A DNA stretch of 8,268 nucleotides from the NCBI GenBank assembly GCA_002338895.1, contig DDJH01000203.1, positions 10,221 to 18,488 on the forward strand, in the 5' to 3' direction. A program made the position numbers and the translations under genes. Source of the DNA: Lentisphaeria bacterium UBA1829 (GTDB lineage Bacteria > Verrucomicrobiota > Lentisphaeria > Victivallales > UBA1829). Under the pieces are notes generated by a model that was not told the origin of the DNA, did not search any database, and was given only the letters and a program-made list of their open reading frames with translations. Of the stretch, positions 1 to 6,924 are shown piece after piece (the stretch's first letter is position 1; every line of letters begins with the position of its first letter).

Positions 1-600
1 CAGCGTCTCGGCCTCACGGAGGACTTCACCGGAACGGTTCTGGTGTTCGGCGCCGGAATGAACGGAATCGGAGCGGCACAGATCATCCGGATCAAAGCGC
101 CGAAGGCCACCATCGTTCTTGCGGAACCGCATCCGTACCGCCAGTCGATCGCACGGCACTATGCGGATTTTGTCATCACGCCCGACGAGGCGGGAATCAA
201 ACAGCTCGAAGAGATCACCAACGGGAAAAAGGCGGACAAGATCATCGAATGCTCCGGCAATCCGACCGTTCCCGGCATGCTCTACCGCTACCTCAAGGAC
301 GGCGGATGGAAGGACGACGATGAACCCGGATACATCCATCTGAACGGCGACTATCCGGAAAAACTGCTGTTCGACCACTACCATCGCTGGTTTGTGAAAA
401 ATGCCAACATGTCGATGACCTGCGCGATGAAATGGAGTGCAAAAGCGCAGATTCTGCAGTGGATCGGGGAAGGAAAGATCGACACGTCGCATCTGCCGTA
501 CGAAATCTGGCCCGCCGGGAAGGCTGCGGAGGCGTTCGAATATCAGTCCCGGAAGGGAATGGACTGCTTCAAGATCCTCTTTGACTGGAGGGATCTCTGA
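1..600 (+). CDS. Zinc-type alcohol/polyol dehydrogenase (MDR family), C-terminal part
   Basis: The reading frame is open from the first base, so the gene starts before the window; 199 residues are visible. Visible residues 13-24 form a Rossmann strand and nucleotide-binding turn (VLVFGAGMNGIG). An acidic residue, Glu42, follows the second strand (VLAEP), which in this fold usually favours NAD over NADP. ECSGN at 83-87 is the usual MDR strand before the substrate loop. The end has the typical shape 'IDTSHLPYEIWPAGKAAEAF'. MDR enzymes are about 340-360 residues, so roughly 150 residues, including the catalytic zinc ligands, lie upstream. Family knowledge: cytoplasmic NAD(P)-dependent oxidation of a sugar, polyol or alcohol. 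The stop overlaps the next start by one base (TGATG), implying translational coupling. Substrate is unknown; sorbitol- or threonine-dehydrogenase-like are alternatives. Confidence 0.85.
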   Translation, partial: QRLGLTEDFTGTVLVFGAGMNGIGAAQIIRIKAPKATIVLAEPHPYRQSIARHYADFVITPDEAGIKQLEEITNGKKADKIIECSGNPTVPGMLYRYLKDGGWKDDDEPGYIHLNGDYPEKLLFDHYHRWFVKNANMSMTCAMKWSAKAQILQWIGEGKIDTSHLPYEIWPAGKAAEAFEYQSRKGMDCFKILFDWRDL

Positions 601-1421
601 TGCAGTACGGTCTTGCCGCCTGGGGACTCCGCGAGGAGTCCCTGGAATCCCAGCTGCGGATCACGTCCGGACTCGGACTGAATTTGCTGGAGTTCTCCAT
701 TGCCAACTATGAGAAGGATGCGCTTCAGATCGGAGCCACACCGGAGCAGATCCGCGAAGTGAAGGAGATGTTCCGGAAATACGGAATCCGTCTGGAGTGC
801 GGATGCACGGGAAACGACTTCACCGGAGATGACGTCGAAGACCAGATCCGGAAAGTCACGGAAGTGATCGACATTGCGGCGGAACTGGGGATCCGCTTTC
901 TGAGGATCTTCGCGGGATTCCAGTCGGACAGCGTCGTCTGCGGGAAGAGGAAAACCCGGATGCTGGACGCCCTCCGGACCGTCCAGGCGCACGCGGAACG
1001 GAAACAGGTTCTTCTCTGCGTGGAAACCCACGGAGGAGTGACCGCTCTGGAGAACGGATCGCTTCATCATTTCCACAGCGCCACGACACGGACGGATCTC
1101 TGGAAGGAGATTCTGGAAACCGGAGTATCCTGCACCTACGATCCGGCGAATCTTGCCGCGGTCGGGAGCTGTGCGCCGTGCGCATTCTACCGAGAGTTCC
1201 GCGAAAAAATCGCGTATCTGCATCTGAAGGACTTCCGGGACACGGAAGGAGGAGTCCTTCCCGCCGCCTGCGGAGAGGGACGGCTGGACTGGAACTGCCT
1301 GCTGAACACGCTGAAAGATTACTCCGGTCCCGCGATGATCGAATATGAACTTCCCGGCGACGTGGAAGACGGCATGAAACGGAGTCTGGAATTTCTGAAG
1401 AAAAATGAGGTGAAGCAATGA
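600..1421 (+). CDS. Sugar phosphate isomerase/epimerase-like TIM-barrel protein
   Basis: A 273-residue protein of the xylose-isomerase-like (AP endonuclease 2) TIM-barrel family, near the family's usual 260-300 residues. Four residues at the expected strand ends can form the divalent metal site: Glu142 (CVETHGG), Asp181 (CTYDPANL), His208 (YLHLKD) and Glu248 (MIEYE). His144 is also close. Family members isomerise or epimerise sugars, keto-sugars or inositol derivatives in the cytoplasm. The ATG at 600 follows a GGAGG about 10 bases upstream and overlaps the dehydrogenase stop; the 3' end overlaps the next start as ATGA. Pairing with an MDR dehydrogenase suggests oxidation followed by isomerisation of one sugar, which is inference. 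The protein is rich in cysteine (nine, including C67, C69, C191 and C194), in keeping with a cytoplasmic anaerobe enzyme. Specificity cannot be assigned. Confidence 0.85.
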   Translation: MQYGLAAWGLREESLESQLRITSGLGLNLLEFSIANYEKDALQIGATPEQIREVKEMFRKYGIRLECGCTGNDFTGDDVEDQIRKVTEVIDIAAELGIRFLRIFAGFQSDSVVCGKRKTRMLDALRTVQAHAERKQVLLCVETHGGVTALENGSLHHFHSATTRTDLWKEILETGVSCTYDPANLAAVGSCAPCAFYREFREKIAYLHLKDFRDTEGGVLPAACGEGRLDWNCLLNTLKDYSGPAMIEYELPGDVEDGMKRSLEFLKKNEVKQ

Positions 1422-2659
1422 GACGTTTTCTGACTCTTCTTCTTTTCTGCTGTGCGGCGGCGCTGTTCGCCGGCCAGATCTATTTTCAGGGGGATTCCGA
1501 GAAGAACCCCCTCACCTACCGCTGCGGAGAGGAAATTGTGTTCCGTCTGACACTGGTGGAAGACGGCAAACCGCTGAGCGGCGTTCCGGTGGAATGGACT
1601 CTGTTCGGAGAGGACGGAACCCGGGAAAAGGGAAAAGCCGTTTCCGATCCGGCGAAACCGCTGGTGATCCGGACCAAACTGGCAAAACCGGGATTTGTCT
1701 ACGTGGAGGCCAAGGCCCTGGATGCGAACGGGAAAGCGCGGAAAGACGCCCTCGTTCTGAGCGTTTCGGCAGGAGCGGATGTGGAGAAAATCCGTCAGAC
1801 GGTGCCCGAGCCGAAGGATTTCGATGCGTTCTGGGCCAGACAGAAAAAGCGTCTTGCCGCCATCCCGATGAAAGCGAAACTGACGCCGGTGGAAAGCAAG
1901 CACAAAAACGTGGACTGCTGGATGTTTGAAATTCCGTCGGTCGGTCAATATCCGGCGACGGGCTACATCTCCATGCCGAAAGGAGCCAAACCCAGGTCGC
2001 TGAAAGCGCGAGTGGCCGTCTACGGCTACGGGTTCCATTCCGTTCCGATGCAGGATCAGTGGGCCGCCCGCGGCTATCTCTCCCTGTCGATCAGCCGCCA
2101 CGGACTGCCCCAGGGACGGGAGCAGGCATTCTACGAAGAACAGAGAAAAGGACCCTACAAGAGCTTCGGTTTCCGCAACAATCAGAACGCGGAAAACTGC
2201 GATTTCAATCTGATGATCCTCCGCGACCTTCGCGCGATTGAATACCTGAAGAGCCGTCCGGAATGGGATGGGAAAACGCTTCAGGTGGATGGAGGAAGCA
2301 TGGGAGCGTTTCAGGCGATCAACATTGCCGGACAGGAACCGGCGGTCAGCTCGGTCAGCGCGGCGATTCCGTGGTGTGCGGACCTCGGCGGAGTCACCAA
2401 AGGACGCTTCCAAGGATGGCGGCCCGGCTATACGCCCGCGCTCGACTATTTCGATATTGTCAATCAGGCGAAGCGGATTCAGTGTCCGGTCACCTTCTAC
2501 ATCGGTCTCGGCGACCGGGTCTGCCCGGCCTCCAGCCAGTTCGCGATGTATAACAACATGACCTGCGAACGCAAGCTCACCGCGGAGCAGAGCGCCGGAC
2601 ATCGGAAAAAATCTCCCGGTGCCAGAAGCTATAAAATCGCAGCGCCGAAATCCAAATGA
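1418..2659 (+). CDS. Secreted acetyl xylan esterase-like (AXE1) alpha/beta hydrolase
   Basis: A 413-residue protein. Residues 1-19 are a signal peptide: MRR, a hydrophobic core (FLTLLLFCCAAALF) and an AGQ cleavage region, so it should be exported. Residues ~30-120 look like a beta-sandwich (Ig-like) domain. Residues ~130-395 are an alpha/beta hydrolase of the AXE1/cephalosporin-C deacetylase type, beginning with the characteristic 'FDAFWARQKKRL'. The predicted triad is Ser294 (GGSMG), Asp366 (GLGDRVCP) and His395 (SAGH). Family role: removing acetyl groups from polysaccharides or oligosaccharides. The start overlaps the previous stop (ATGA) and has GAGGTG upstream. It ends only 18 residues after His395 in a basic tail, shorter than in its paralogue next door. 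It is paralogous to the following gene in both domains. The true acyl substrate is unknown. Confidence 0.85.
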   Translation: MRRFLTLLLFCCAAALFAGQIYFQGDSEKNPLTYRCGEEIVFRLTLVEDGKPLSGVPVEWTLFGEDGTREKGKAVSDPAKPLVIRTKLAKPGFVYVEAKALDANGKARKDALVLSVSAGADVEKIRQTVPEPKDFDAFWARQKKRLAAIPMKAKLTPVESKHKNVDCWMFEIPSVGQYPATGYISMPKGAKPRSLKARVAVYGYGFHSVPMQDQWAARGYLSLSISRHGLPQGREQAFYEEQRKGPYKSFGFRNNQNAENCDFNLMILRDLRAIEYLKSRPEWDGKTLQVDGGSMGAFQAINIAGQEPAVSSVSAAIPWCADLGGVTKGRFQGWRPGYTPALDYFDIVNQAKRIQCPVTFYIGLGDRVCPASSQFAMYNNMTCERKLTAEQSAGHRKKSPGARSYKIAAPKSK

Positions 2660-2669
2660 GCCGCCGTTT

Positions 2670-3968
2670 ATGAAATTTCATCCGATACGAATCAACCAGC
2701 AGCCGGCCTATGACGCCCTCTGCCCGGAATGGAAATTAAAAGAGACGCCCCCTCCCCGGGAGCGTCTCTCCCTTGAAACGGATCATCCGGACGGGACCTG
2801 CAAATGCGGAGAAACGGTCCGTTTTTCCATCGAGTTTCTCCGGGACGGGAAACCGGTCCCGGGACGAAAACTCCACTGCAGAATCCAGAGGGATTTTCAT
2901 CCGGATGAAGAGAAGGATCTTCTCTCCGGCGACGAACCGGTCTTTGTGGAAACGACGCTGGAACGGCCCGGCTTTGTCCGCCTGTCCGTCACCTCGGACA
3001 CTCTGACCGCGGCACGCGGAGCGGGATTCGATCCGCTGGAAATCCGGCCCGCACCCGAAGTGGAAGGCTTCGATGCGTTCTGGACCGCTCAGAAGGAAAA
3101 GCTGGCACAGATCCCCGCCGACGTTCTCCGAATGGAAAAGATCCCCCTTGACGATCCGGCCTATGAAGGGGTCGTCGACTGCTACGATGTGCAGGTTGCC
3201 TGCACGGAGGGAGAACCGGTCTCCGGAATTCTCGCGATTCCGTGCGGAGCGAAGCCCGGCACCCTCCCGGCCTATGTCTTCTTTCATGGAGCCGGGGTGC
3301 GTCCCGCGTTTCAGCCGCTCCCGTGGGCGGCGCACGGGATGATCGCATTCAATGTCAACGCGCACGGACTGCCGAACCGGGAGTCGGAGGAGTTCTACCG
3401 GGAGGCCTCGCGCCGCCTGGCCGACTATCCGGCCCGCATCTACGGGAAACCGGAAGAGTCGCTGTTCGTCCGCATGACCCTGCGGGTGGTCCGGGCGCTG
3501 GAATACATCAAGTCGCGTCCGGAATACGACGGGAAAACACTGATTGTCCATGGCGGAAGTCAGGGCGGATACCAGGCGCTTGCCGCGGCAGGACTGGACC
3601 CGGAGGTCTCGCTGATTATTCCGAATGCGCCGGCGATGTGCAATCTGGCCGGGGCGCTGGAAGGACGGACCCCGGGCTGGCCGTTCACGGTCAGTTTGGA
3701 AAAGCCCGAACTGCGGAATAACCGGAACGCGCTCTACTGCGACGGAGCCACGTTCGGGAAACGGGCGAAAGCGCAGGCGCTGTTCACCGTGGGATTTTCC
3801 GACGCCGCGGCGGTTCCCTCCTCGGTCTACGCCGCATACAATGCGTATGCGGGCGAGAAGCAGATCATGGATTTTCCCGATCTGGGCCATGAAGGAGCGG
3901 TCTTCTGGACCTCGGAAGCGGAAATCGTTCAATTCATCCGAACACAAAAACCATCATCCAAACCATAA
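2670..3968 (+). CDS. AXE1-type acetyl esterase paralogue, no signal peptide
   Basis: A 432-residue paralogue of the preceding esterase with the same two-domain plan: an N-terminal beta-sandwich at ~30-128 (CGETVRFSIEFLRDGKPVPG) and an AXE1 alpha/beta hydrolase at ~130-425 (FDAFWTAQKEKL). The predicted triad is Ser297 (HGGSQGG), Asp378 (GFSDAAAVP) and His407 (DLGHEG). The N-terminus (MKFHPIRINQ) has no hydrophobic segment, so it is probably cytoplasmic, in contrast to its neighbour. I chose the ATG ten bases after the previous stop, although no clear Shine-Dalgarno precedes it; translation may depend on reinitiation. A GTG at 2619 in the same frame would add 17 residues overlapping the upstream gene and also lacks a good site. 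Likely role: deacylating sugars taken into the cell before glycosidic cleavage. This is an inference from location and family. Confidence 0.83.
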   Translation: MKFHPIRINQQPAYDALCPEWKLKETPPPRERLSLETDHPDGTCKCGETVRFSIEFLRDGKPVPGRKLHCRIQRDFHPDEEKDLLSGDEPVFVETTLERPGFVRLSVTSDTLTAARGAGFDPLEIRPAPEVEGFDAFWTAQKEKLAQIPADVLRMEKIPLDDPAYEGVVDCYDVQVACTEGEPVSGILAIPCGAKPGTLPAYVFFHGAGVRPAFQPLPWAAHGMIAFNVNAHGLPNRESEEFYREASRRLADYPARIYGKPEESLFVRMTLRVVRALEYIKSRPEYDGKTLIVHGGSQGGYQALAAAGLDPEVSLIIPNAPAMCNLAGALEGRTPGWPFTVSLEKPELRNNRNALYCDGATFGKRAKAQALFTVGFSDAAAVPSSVYAAYNAYAGEKQIMDFPDLGHEGAVFWTSEAEIVQFIRTQKPSSKP

Positions 3969-3986
3969 CAGCAAAGGAGACAGTTC

Positions 3987-5366
3987 ATGTCGAATAAACC
4001 GAAAGTCATTTTCATGCCGCATGCGAATATTCAGTATTCGCAGCTGGACCCGAAACGCCGTGCGTGGGTCTGCGAACACTGCTATCGTCCGCTGTTCGAG
4101 CTGGTGCGCGACGGCGATTACAAAGTCGCGTTCGAGGCCTCCGGCCGGACGCTGGAAGTGATAGATCAGGAGGCGCCTGCCGTCCTGGCGCTTCTGAAGG
4201 AGCTGGTCAAGGAAGGGAAGATCGAACCGGTTGCGTCGCCGTTCATTCACGTGATGCTTGCGAACGTTCCGCCGGAGATCGGTCTGGACACCCTCAAACA
4301 CGGACTGGAAGCCTGGGAGAAATACACGGGCGTTCGTCCGGAAACCGGCTGGAACCCGGAGTGCGGCTGGGCCTCGTATCTTCCCGAGATCTACAAGGAG
4401 GCGGGGTACAAGAACCTCGTGATGGATGCCGACAGCTTCTTCCTCTCCTTCCCCGAGATCCGCAAAGCCACCGGTCTCAAATACGACGTTCAGGGGCACT
4501 CCAACAAGAACCACCTCTTCAAGATCGAAGAGTACATCAAGGACAAGCCGGAATTTCTCAAATATCTGACGAACCCCTCCGTTGCCCCGAACGGACTTCG
4601 GATGGTCTTCCGCTCCGACTGCATGGCCAATCCGATGCTCTGGTATCTGATGGGAGCGACCGAAGGCTGCCGCGAAACGCCGGTCAGTCTGGATGAAATC
4701 AAAGAGATGTTCCTCAAGTGGCAGCCGCGCATCGCGCAGACCGGCTCCTTCATCATGCCGTATGCGGAGGATGCGGAATACATCGGCTCGTCGGCCTATT
4801 TCTATGTGAAACAGTTCAACCAGGCCCGCTTCTTCGAACCGGAACCGGAATCCGTCCGCCGCTTCAAGGAGCTGCTGGACATGGCCAAGGAGATCGGCTA
4901 CGAACTCACCACTCCGGGAGAGGTCATCAACAGCGCCAAAGAGCTGATTTCGAACGATCTGATCGACCGCATTGAAAACGGAGCGGCATGGCACGGCGGC
5001 ACCTACAAGGCATGGGCGAACACAAGCTACTCGCTGATCTTCGACCCGGTCTGCCGGATGATTTACGACGGCATCGTCGCGGTCCGCAAACACATCGGCA
5101 ACACGCCGGAACTGGAAAAGGCGATGAAGGCGGTGACCTCCGCCTACGTTTCCGACTCCAGATGGCCCCCGCTGCCGACGACCCCCGGCCGCTTCAATGT
5201 CCGCGAGTCTCTGGACGATCTGTTCGCAGCCAACCGCTTCCTCGGCGAAGCGATGGAAAAGGGCGGAATCGGCGAAAAACGCGCCATCTACTCCGCTCCG
5301 CTGATGGAAACCCAGATCCGTCTGATCGAACAAAAACTCATGGATCAGAAGTACTTCGGAGAATAA
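3987..5366 (+). CDS. Glycoside hydrolase family 57-like enzyme
   Basis: A 459-residue protein with the ordered conserved blocks of GH57. Motif 1 is at 8-20 (IFMPHANIQYSQL). Motif 2 is at 78-91 (GKIEPVASPFIHVML). Motif 3 is at 121-127 (GWNPECG), where Glu125 is the expected nucleophile. Motif 4 is at 257-267 (IMPYAEDAEYIG), where Asp262 is the expected acid/base. Motif 5 is at 386-395 (AYVSDSRWPP). Family knowledge: GH57 enzymes are retaining, with a (beta/alpha)7 barrel, acting on alpha-glucans or alpha-galactosides. From memory, the 'NIQYSQ' form of motif 1 most resembles the alpha-galactosidase-like branch, so alpha-glucan activity is not assured. No signal peptide, so cytoplasmic. AAAGGAGA lies six bases before the ATG, the best ribosome site in the operon, suggesting strong translation. 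It is the last gene of the unit, followed by a strong terminator. Confidence 0.8.
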   Translation: MSNKPKVIFMPHANIQYSQLDPKRRAWVCEHCYRPLFELVRDGDYKVAFEASGRTLEVIDQEAPAVLALLKELVKEGKIEPVASPFIHVMLANVPPEIGLDTLKHGLEAWEKYTGVRPETGWNPECGWASYLPEIYKEAGYKNLVMDADSFFLSFPEIRKATGLKYDVQGHSNKNHLFKIEEYIKDKPEFLKYLTNPSVAPNGLRMVFRSDCMANPMLWYLMGATEGCRETPVSLDEIKEMFLKWQPRIAQTGSFIMPYAEDAEYIGSSAYFYVKQFNQARFFEPEPESVRRFKELLDMAKEIGYELTTPGEVINSAKELISNDLIDRIENGAAWHGGTYKAWANTSYSLIFDPVCRMIYDGIVAVRKHIGNTPELEKAMKAVTSAYVSDSRWPPLPTTPGRFNVRESLDDLFAANRFLGEAMEKGGIGEKRAIYSAPLMETQIRLIEQKLMDQKYFGE

Positions 5367-5409
5367 GACGCGCCGTTCTTCCCGAACGGGAAATGCGTAT
5401 TTTCCATTC

Positions 5410-5449
5410 CGCGCCGCACAGACAGCAAACTCTGTGCGGCGCGTTTTTT
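5410..5449 (+). terminator. Intrinsic terminator of the carbohydrate operon
   Basis: A perfect 13-base-pair, GC-rich stem (5410-5422 pairing with 5431-5443) with an eight-base loop (CAGCAAAC) is followed directly by six T residues (5444-5449). It lies 43 bases after the GH57 stop. On the opposite strand the hairpin lies just beyond the convergent channel gene, but no T-tract follows it in that direction, so it is mainly a + strand terminator. The T-tract overlaps the channel gene's stop codon (5448-5450). Confidence 0.93.
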
Positions 5450-6743
5450 ATGGATGGCTGCGGCCGGAATCCTCGGGATGGAGGAATTCGCGCCAGTCGG
5501 ATCCGGAGGGGGGCGGGAGAGGAACCATTCCGGAGGTGTCGCTGCACTGCTGAAAGACGCGGAGGCCGAAGACGGGCAGAATTGCCAGAAGATGATCGAA
5601 GATGTCGGACTGGGTCTCCTCATGGGCGATCCACTGGACGTCGCGGGTAAAGCAGTAGATTTCGAGCGGAATTCCGGTGACGCCGGGGGGAAGCTGACGA
5701 ACCAGCAGGAGCATCTCCTGATTGATCCGGTGGTTGTTCCGCAGATACTGTTCCACATAGGCGCGGAAGGAGCCGAGATTGGTGATTCTTCGTCCATTGA
5801 TCGGTTTTGCGCCTTCGGCGGCGAGCCGGGCATTCCATTCGGCAAGTTCGCGGCGTTTTCCTTCCAGATAGGAGTTCAGGAGGACGAACTCTTCGAGTTT
5901 CCGGATCTCGCTCTCCTCGAGGAAACGGACGCTTCGCTGATCGATGTAGAGAGAGCGTTTGATGCGTCGTCCGCCGGATTCATACATGCCGCGCCAGTTT
6001 TTGAAGGAGTCGGTGATGAGTTTCCGGATGGGCAGCGTGGAGATGGTCTTGTCCCAGTTCTGGACCTTGATGGTGTGGAGCGCGATTTCGGTGACGCATC
6101 CGTCGGCATTCTGGCTGGGCATTTCGATCCAGTCGCCGATCCGCACCATGTCGTTGGAGGAGATCTGCATGGCCGCGACGACGGAGAGAATCGTATCCTG
6201 AAAGATCAGGATCAGAACCGCCGCCATGGCTCCCAGTCCGGAGAAGAGGATCAGCGGACTGCGGTTGATCAGCATCGCGATCATCAGGAACACCGCACCG
6301 GTCCAGACGCAGATTTTGACCAGCTGAAGATACCCCTTGATCGGTCGTTCTGCGGCATCCGGCCGTTTCCGGTAAAAGAGGTCGAGCAGGTCCAGAGCCC
6401 GGCTCAGGGCAAGAGAAAAGGCCAGCACAATGAATGCACTGCTGAGATTCCGGATCAGCGTGGCCGTCAGCGCATGGATTCCGGGAATCATCGACGCGCC
6501 GGAGGCCAGCACCACGGCCGGGATGATGTTCGCCAGACGGGAAATGATCGCAAGGCACGCCCAGTGTTCCTCGCTTCCCGCCGGCGGATGCGCCTTCAGG
6601 AATTTCCGCAGTCCGCGATACAGAATAAATTTCGTGATGAAATTCACCAGAAGCGTGATTCCCGCCAGAACCAGCACAACCAGAAGTGTGTAGGCCCATG
6701 GATACGGTTCCAGAGCCGTCTGCAGATTCTTCAGCCATGTCAT
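5448..6743 (-). CDS. ybdG: Mechanosensitive channel, MscS superfamily, YbdG-type
   Basis: A 431-residue inner-membrane channel that should open under membrane tension and release solutes during osmotic downshock. Hydrophobic segments lie at about 17-42, 64-85, 97-120, 138-160 and 163-193; the last is the Gly/Ala-rich pore helix (FSGLGAMAAVLILIFQDTIL). After it come the MscS beta-domain (MVRIGDWIEMP, 199-209) and blocks I recall as characteristic of E. coli YbdG: VQNWDKTISTLP (227-238), SFKNWRGM..SGGRRIKRS (246-264) and FRAYVEQYLRNN (326-337). Length matches YbdG (about 415). The frame is open well upstream into mnmA, but the ATG at 6743 has GGGGAGGG seven bases before it and sits just before the first membrane segment. 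An ATG at 6791 (16 residues longer) is a weaker alternative. It is a single gene, convergent with the operon and divergent from mnmA. Confidence 0.93.
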   Translation of the reverse strand: MTWLKNLQTALEPYPWAYTLLVVLVLAGITLLVNFITKFILYRGLRKFLKAHPPAGSEEHWACLAIISRLANIIPAVVLASGASMIPGIHALTATLIRNLSSAFIVLAFSLALSRALDLLDLFYRKRPDAAERPIKGYLQLVKICVWTGAVFLMIAMLINRSPLILFSGLGAMAAVLILIFQDTILSVVAAMQISSNDMVRIGDWIEMPSQNADGCVTEIALHTIKVQNWDKTISTLPIRKLITDSFKNWRGMYESGGRRIKRSLYIDQRSVRFLEESEIRKLEEFVLLNSYLEGKRRELAEWNARLAAEGAKPINGRRITNLGSFRAYVEQYLRNNHRINQEMLLLVRQLPPGVTGIPLEIYCFTRDVQWIAHEETQSDIFDHLLAILPVFGLRVFQQCSDTSGMVPLPPPSGSDWREFLHPEDSGRSHP

Positions 6744-6924
6744 TTTTCCGCCCTCCCCTTTTGCGGTTGTTTCGGAAGCGCAGAGTAACATACTCCTCCA
6801 TTTTGCGGATTTAAAATGAATGAACCGGAAAAAGAGCCTGTTTTTTGATGTTGCAGTTTGCAATCCCTGAAAGACGTGGCATCTTACAACCGGATCATTG
6901 ATGAAAAATTCTGCAAGGAGCAAG
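6744..6924. other. Divergent intergenic region, ybdG / mnmA
   Basis: About 180 bases separate the two divergent starts, and both promoters should lie here. It contains AT-rich patches (6801-6818 and 6828-6850) that stand out from the GC-rich genes. A weak plus-strand sigma-70-like pair is possible: TTGCAA at 6858-6863 with ATCTTA at 6881-6886, spaced 17 bases. On the minus strand an AT-rich TTTAAA near 6810-6816 could act as a -10, without a convincing -35. I see no riboswitch, tRNA or clear operator. Confidence 0.4.
6751..6758 (-). promoter_or_regulatory. Shine-Dalgarno site fixing the channel gene start
   Basis: On the minus strand this reads GGGGAGGG, with seven bases (CGGAAAA) before the ATG at 6743-6741. 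It is the strongest anti-16S match near any candidate start of this frame and supports the 431-residue protein over longer versions that reach back into mnmA. Confidence 0.7.

Noticed and set aside
1319..2602. A 427-codon minus-strand frame across the first esterase
   Set aside because: No family motif and it conflicts with the plus-strand esterase, which has a signal peptide and a full triad.
2736..3947. A 403-codon minus-strand frame across the second esterase
   Set aside because: An Arg- and Phe-rich translation typical of an antisense shadow, with no supporting motif or ribosome site seen.
3954..5333. A 459-codon open frame on the minus strand opposite the GH57 gene
   Set aside because: It mirrors the GH57 gene almost end to end, its protein has no recognisable motif, and the plus-strand gene has clear family blocks and a good ribosome site. 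It is a codon-usage shadow.
5374..5392. Small hairpins after the GH57 stop (CGTTC/GAACG or TTCCC/GGGAA)
   Set aside because: Five-pair stems that exclude each other, with no T-tract; probably chance next to the true terminator.
5454..6788. A 444-codon open frame on the plus strand opposite ybdG
   Set aside because: The translation is rich in Asp, Gly, Arg and Gln without a domain pattern, whereas the minus strand clearly encodes a YbdG-type channel.
6828..6850. A-run then T-run (AAAAAGAGCCTGTTTTTT) as a possible terminator
   Set aside because: The stem is short, nearly all A-T and has mismatches, and it sits between two divergent starts where a terminator has no obvious gene to end.
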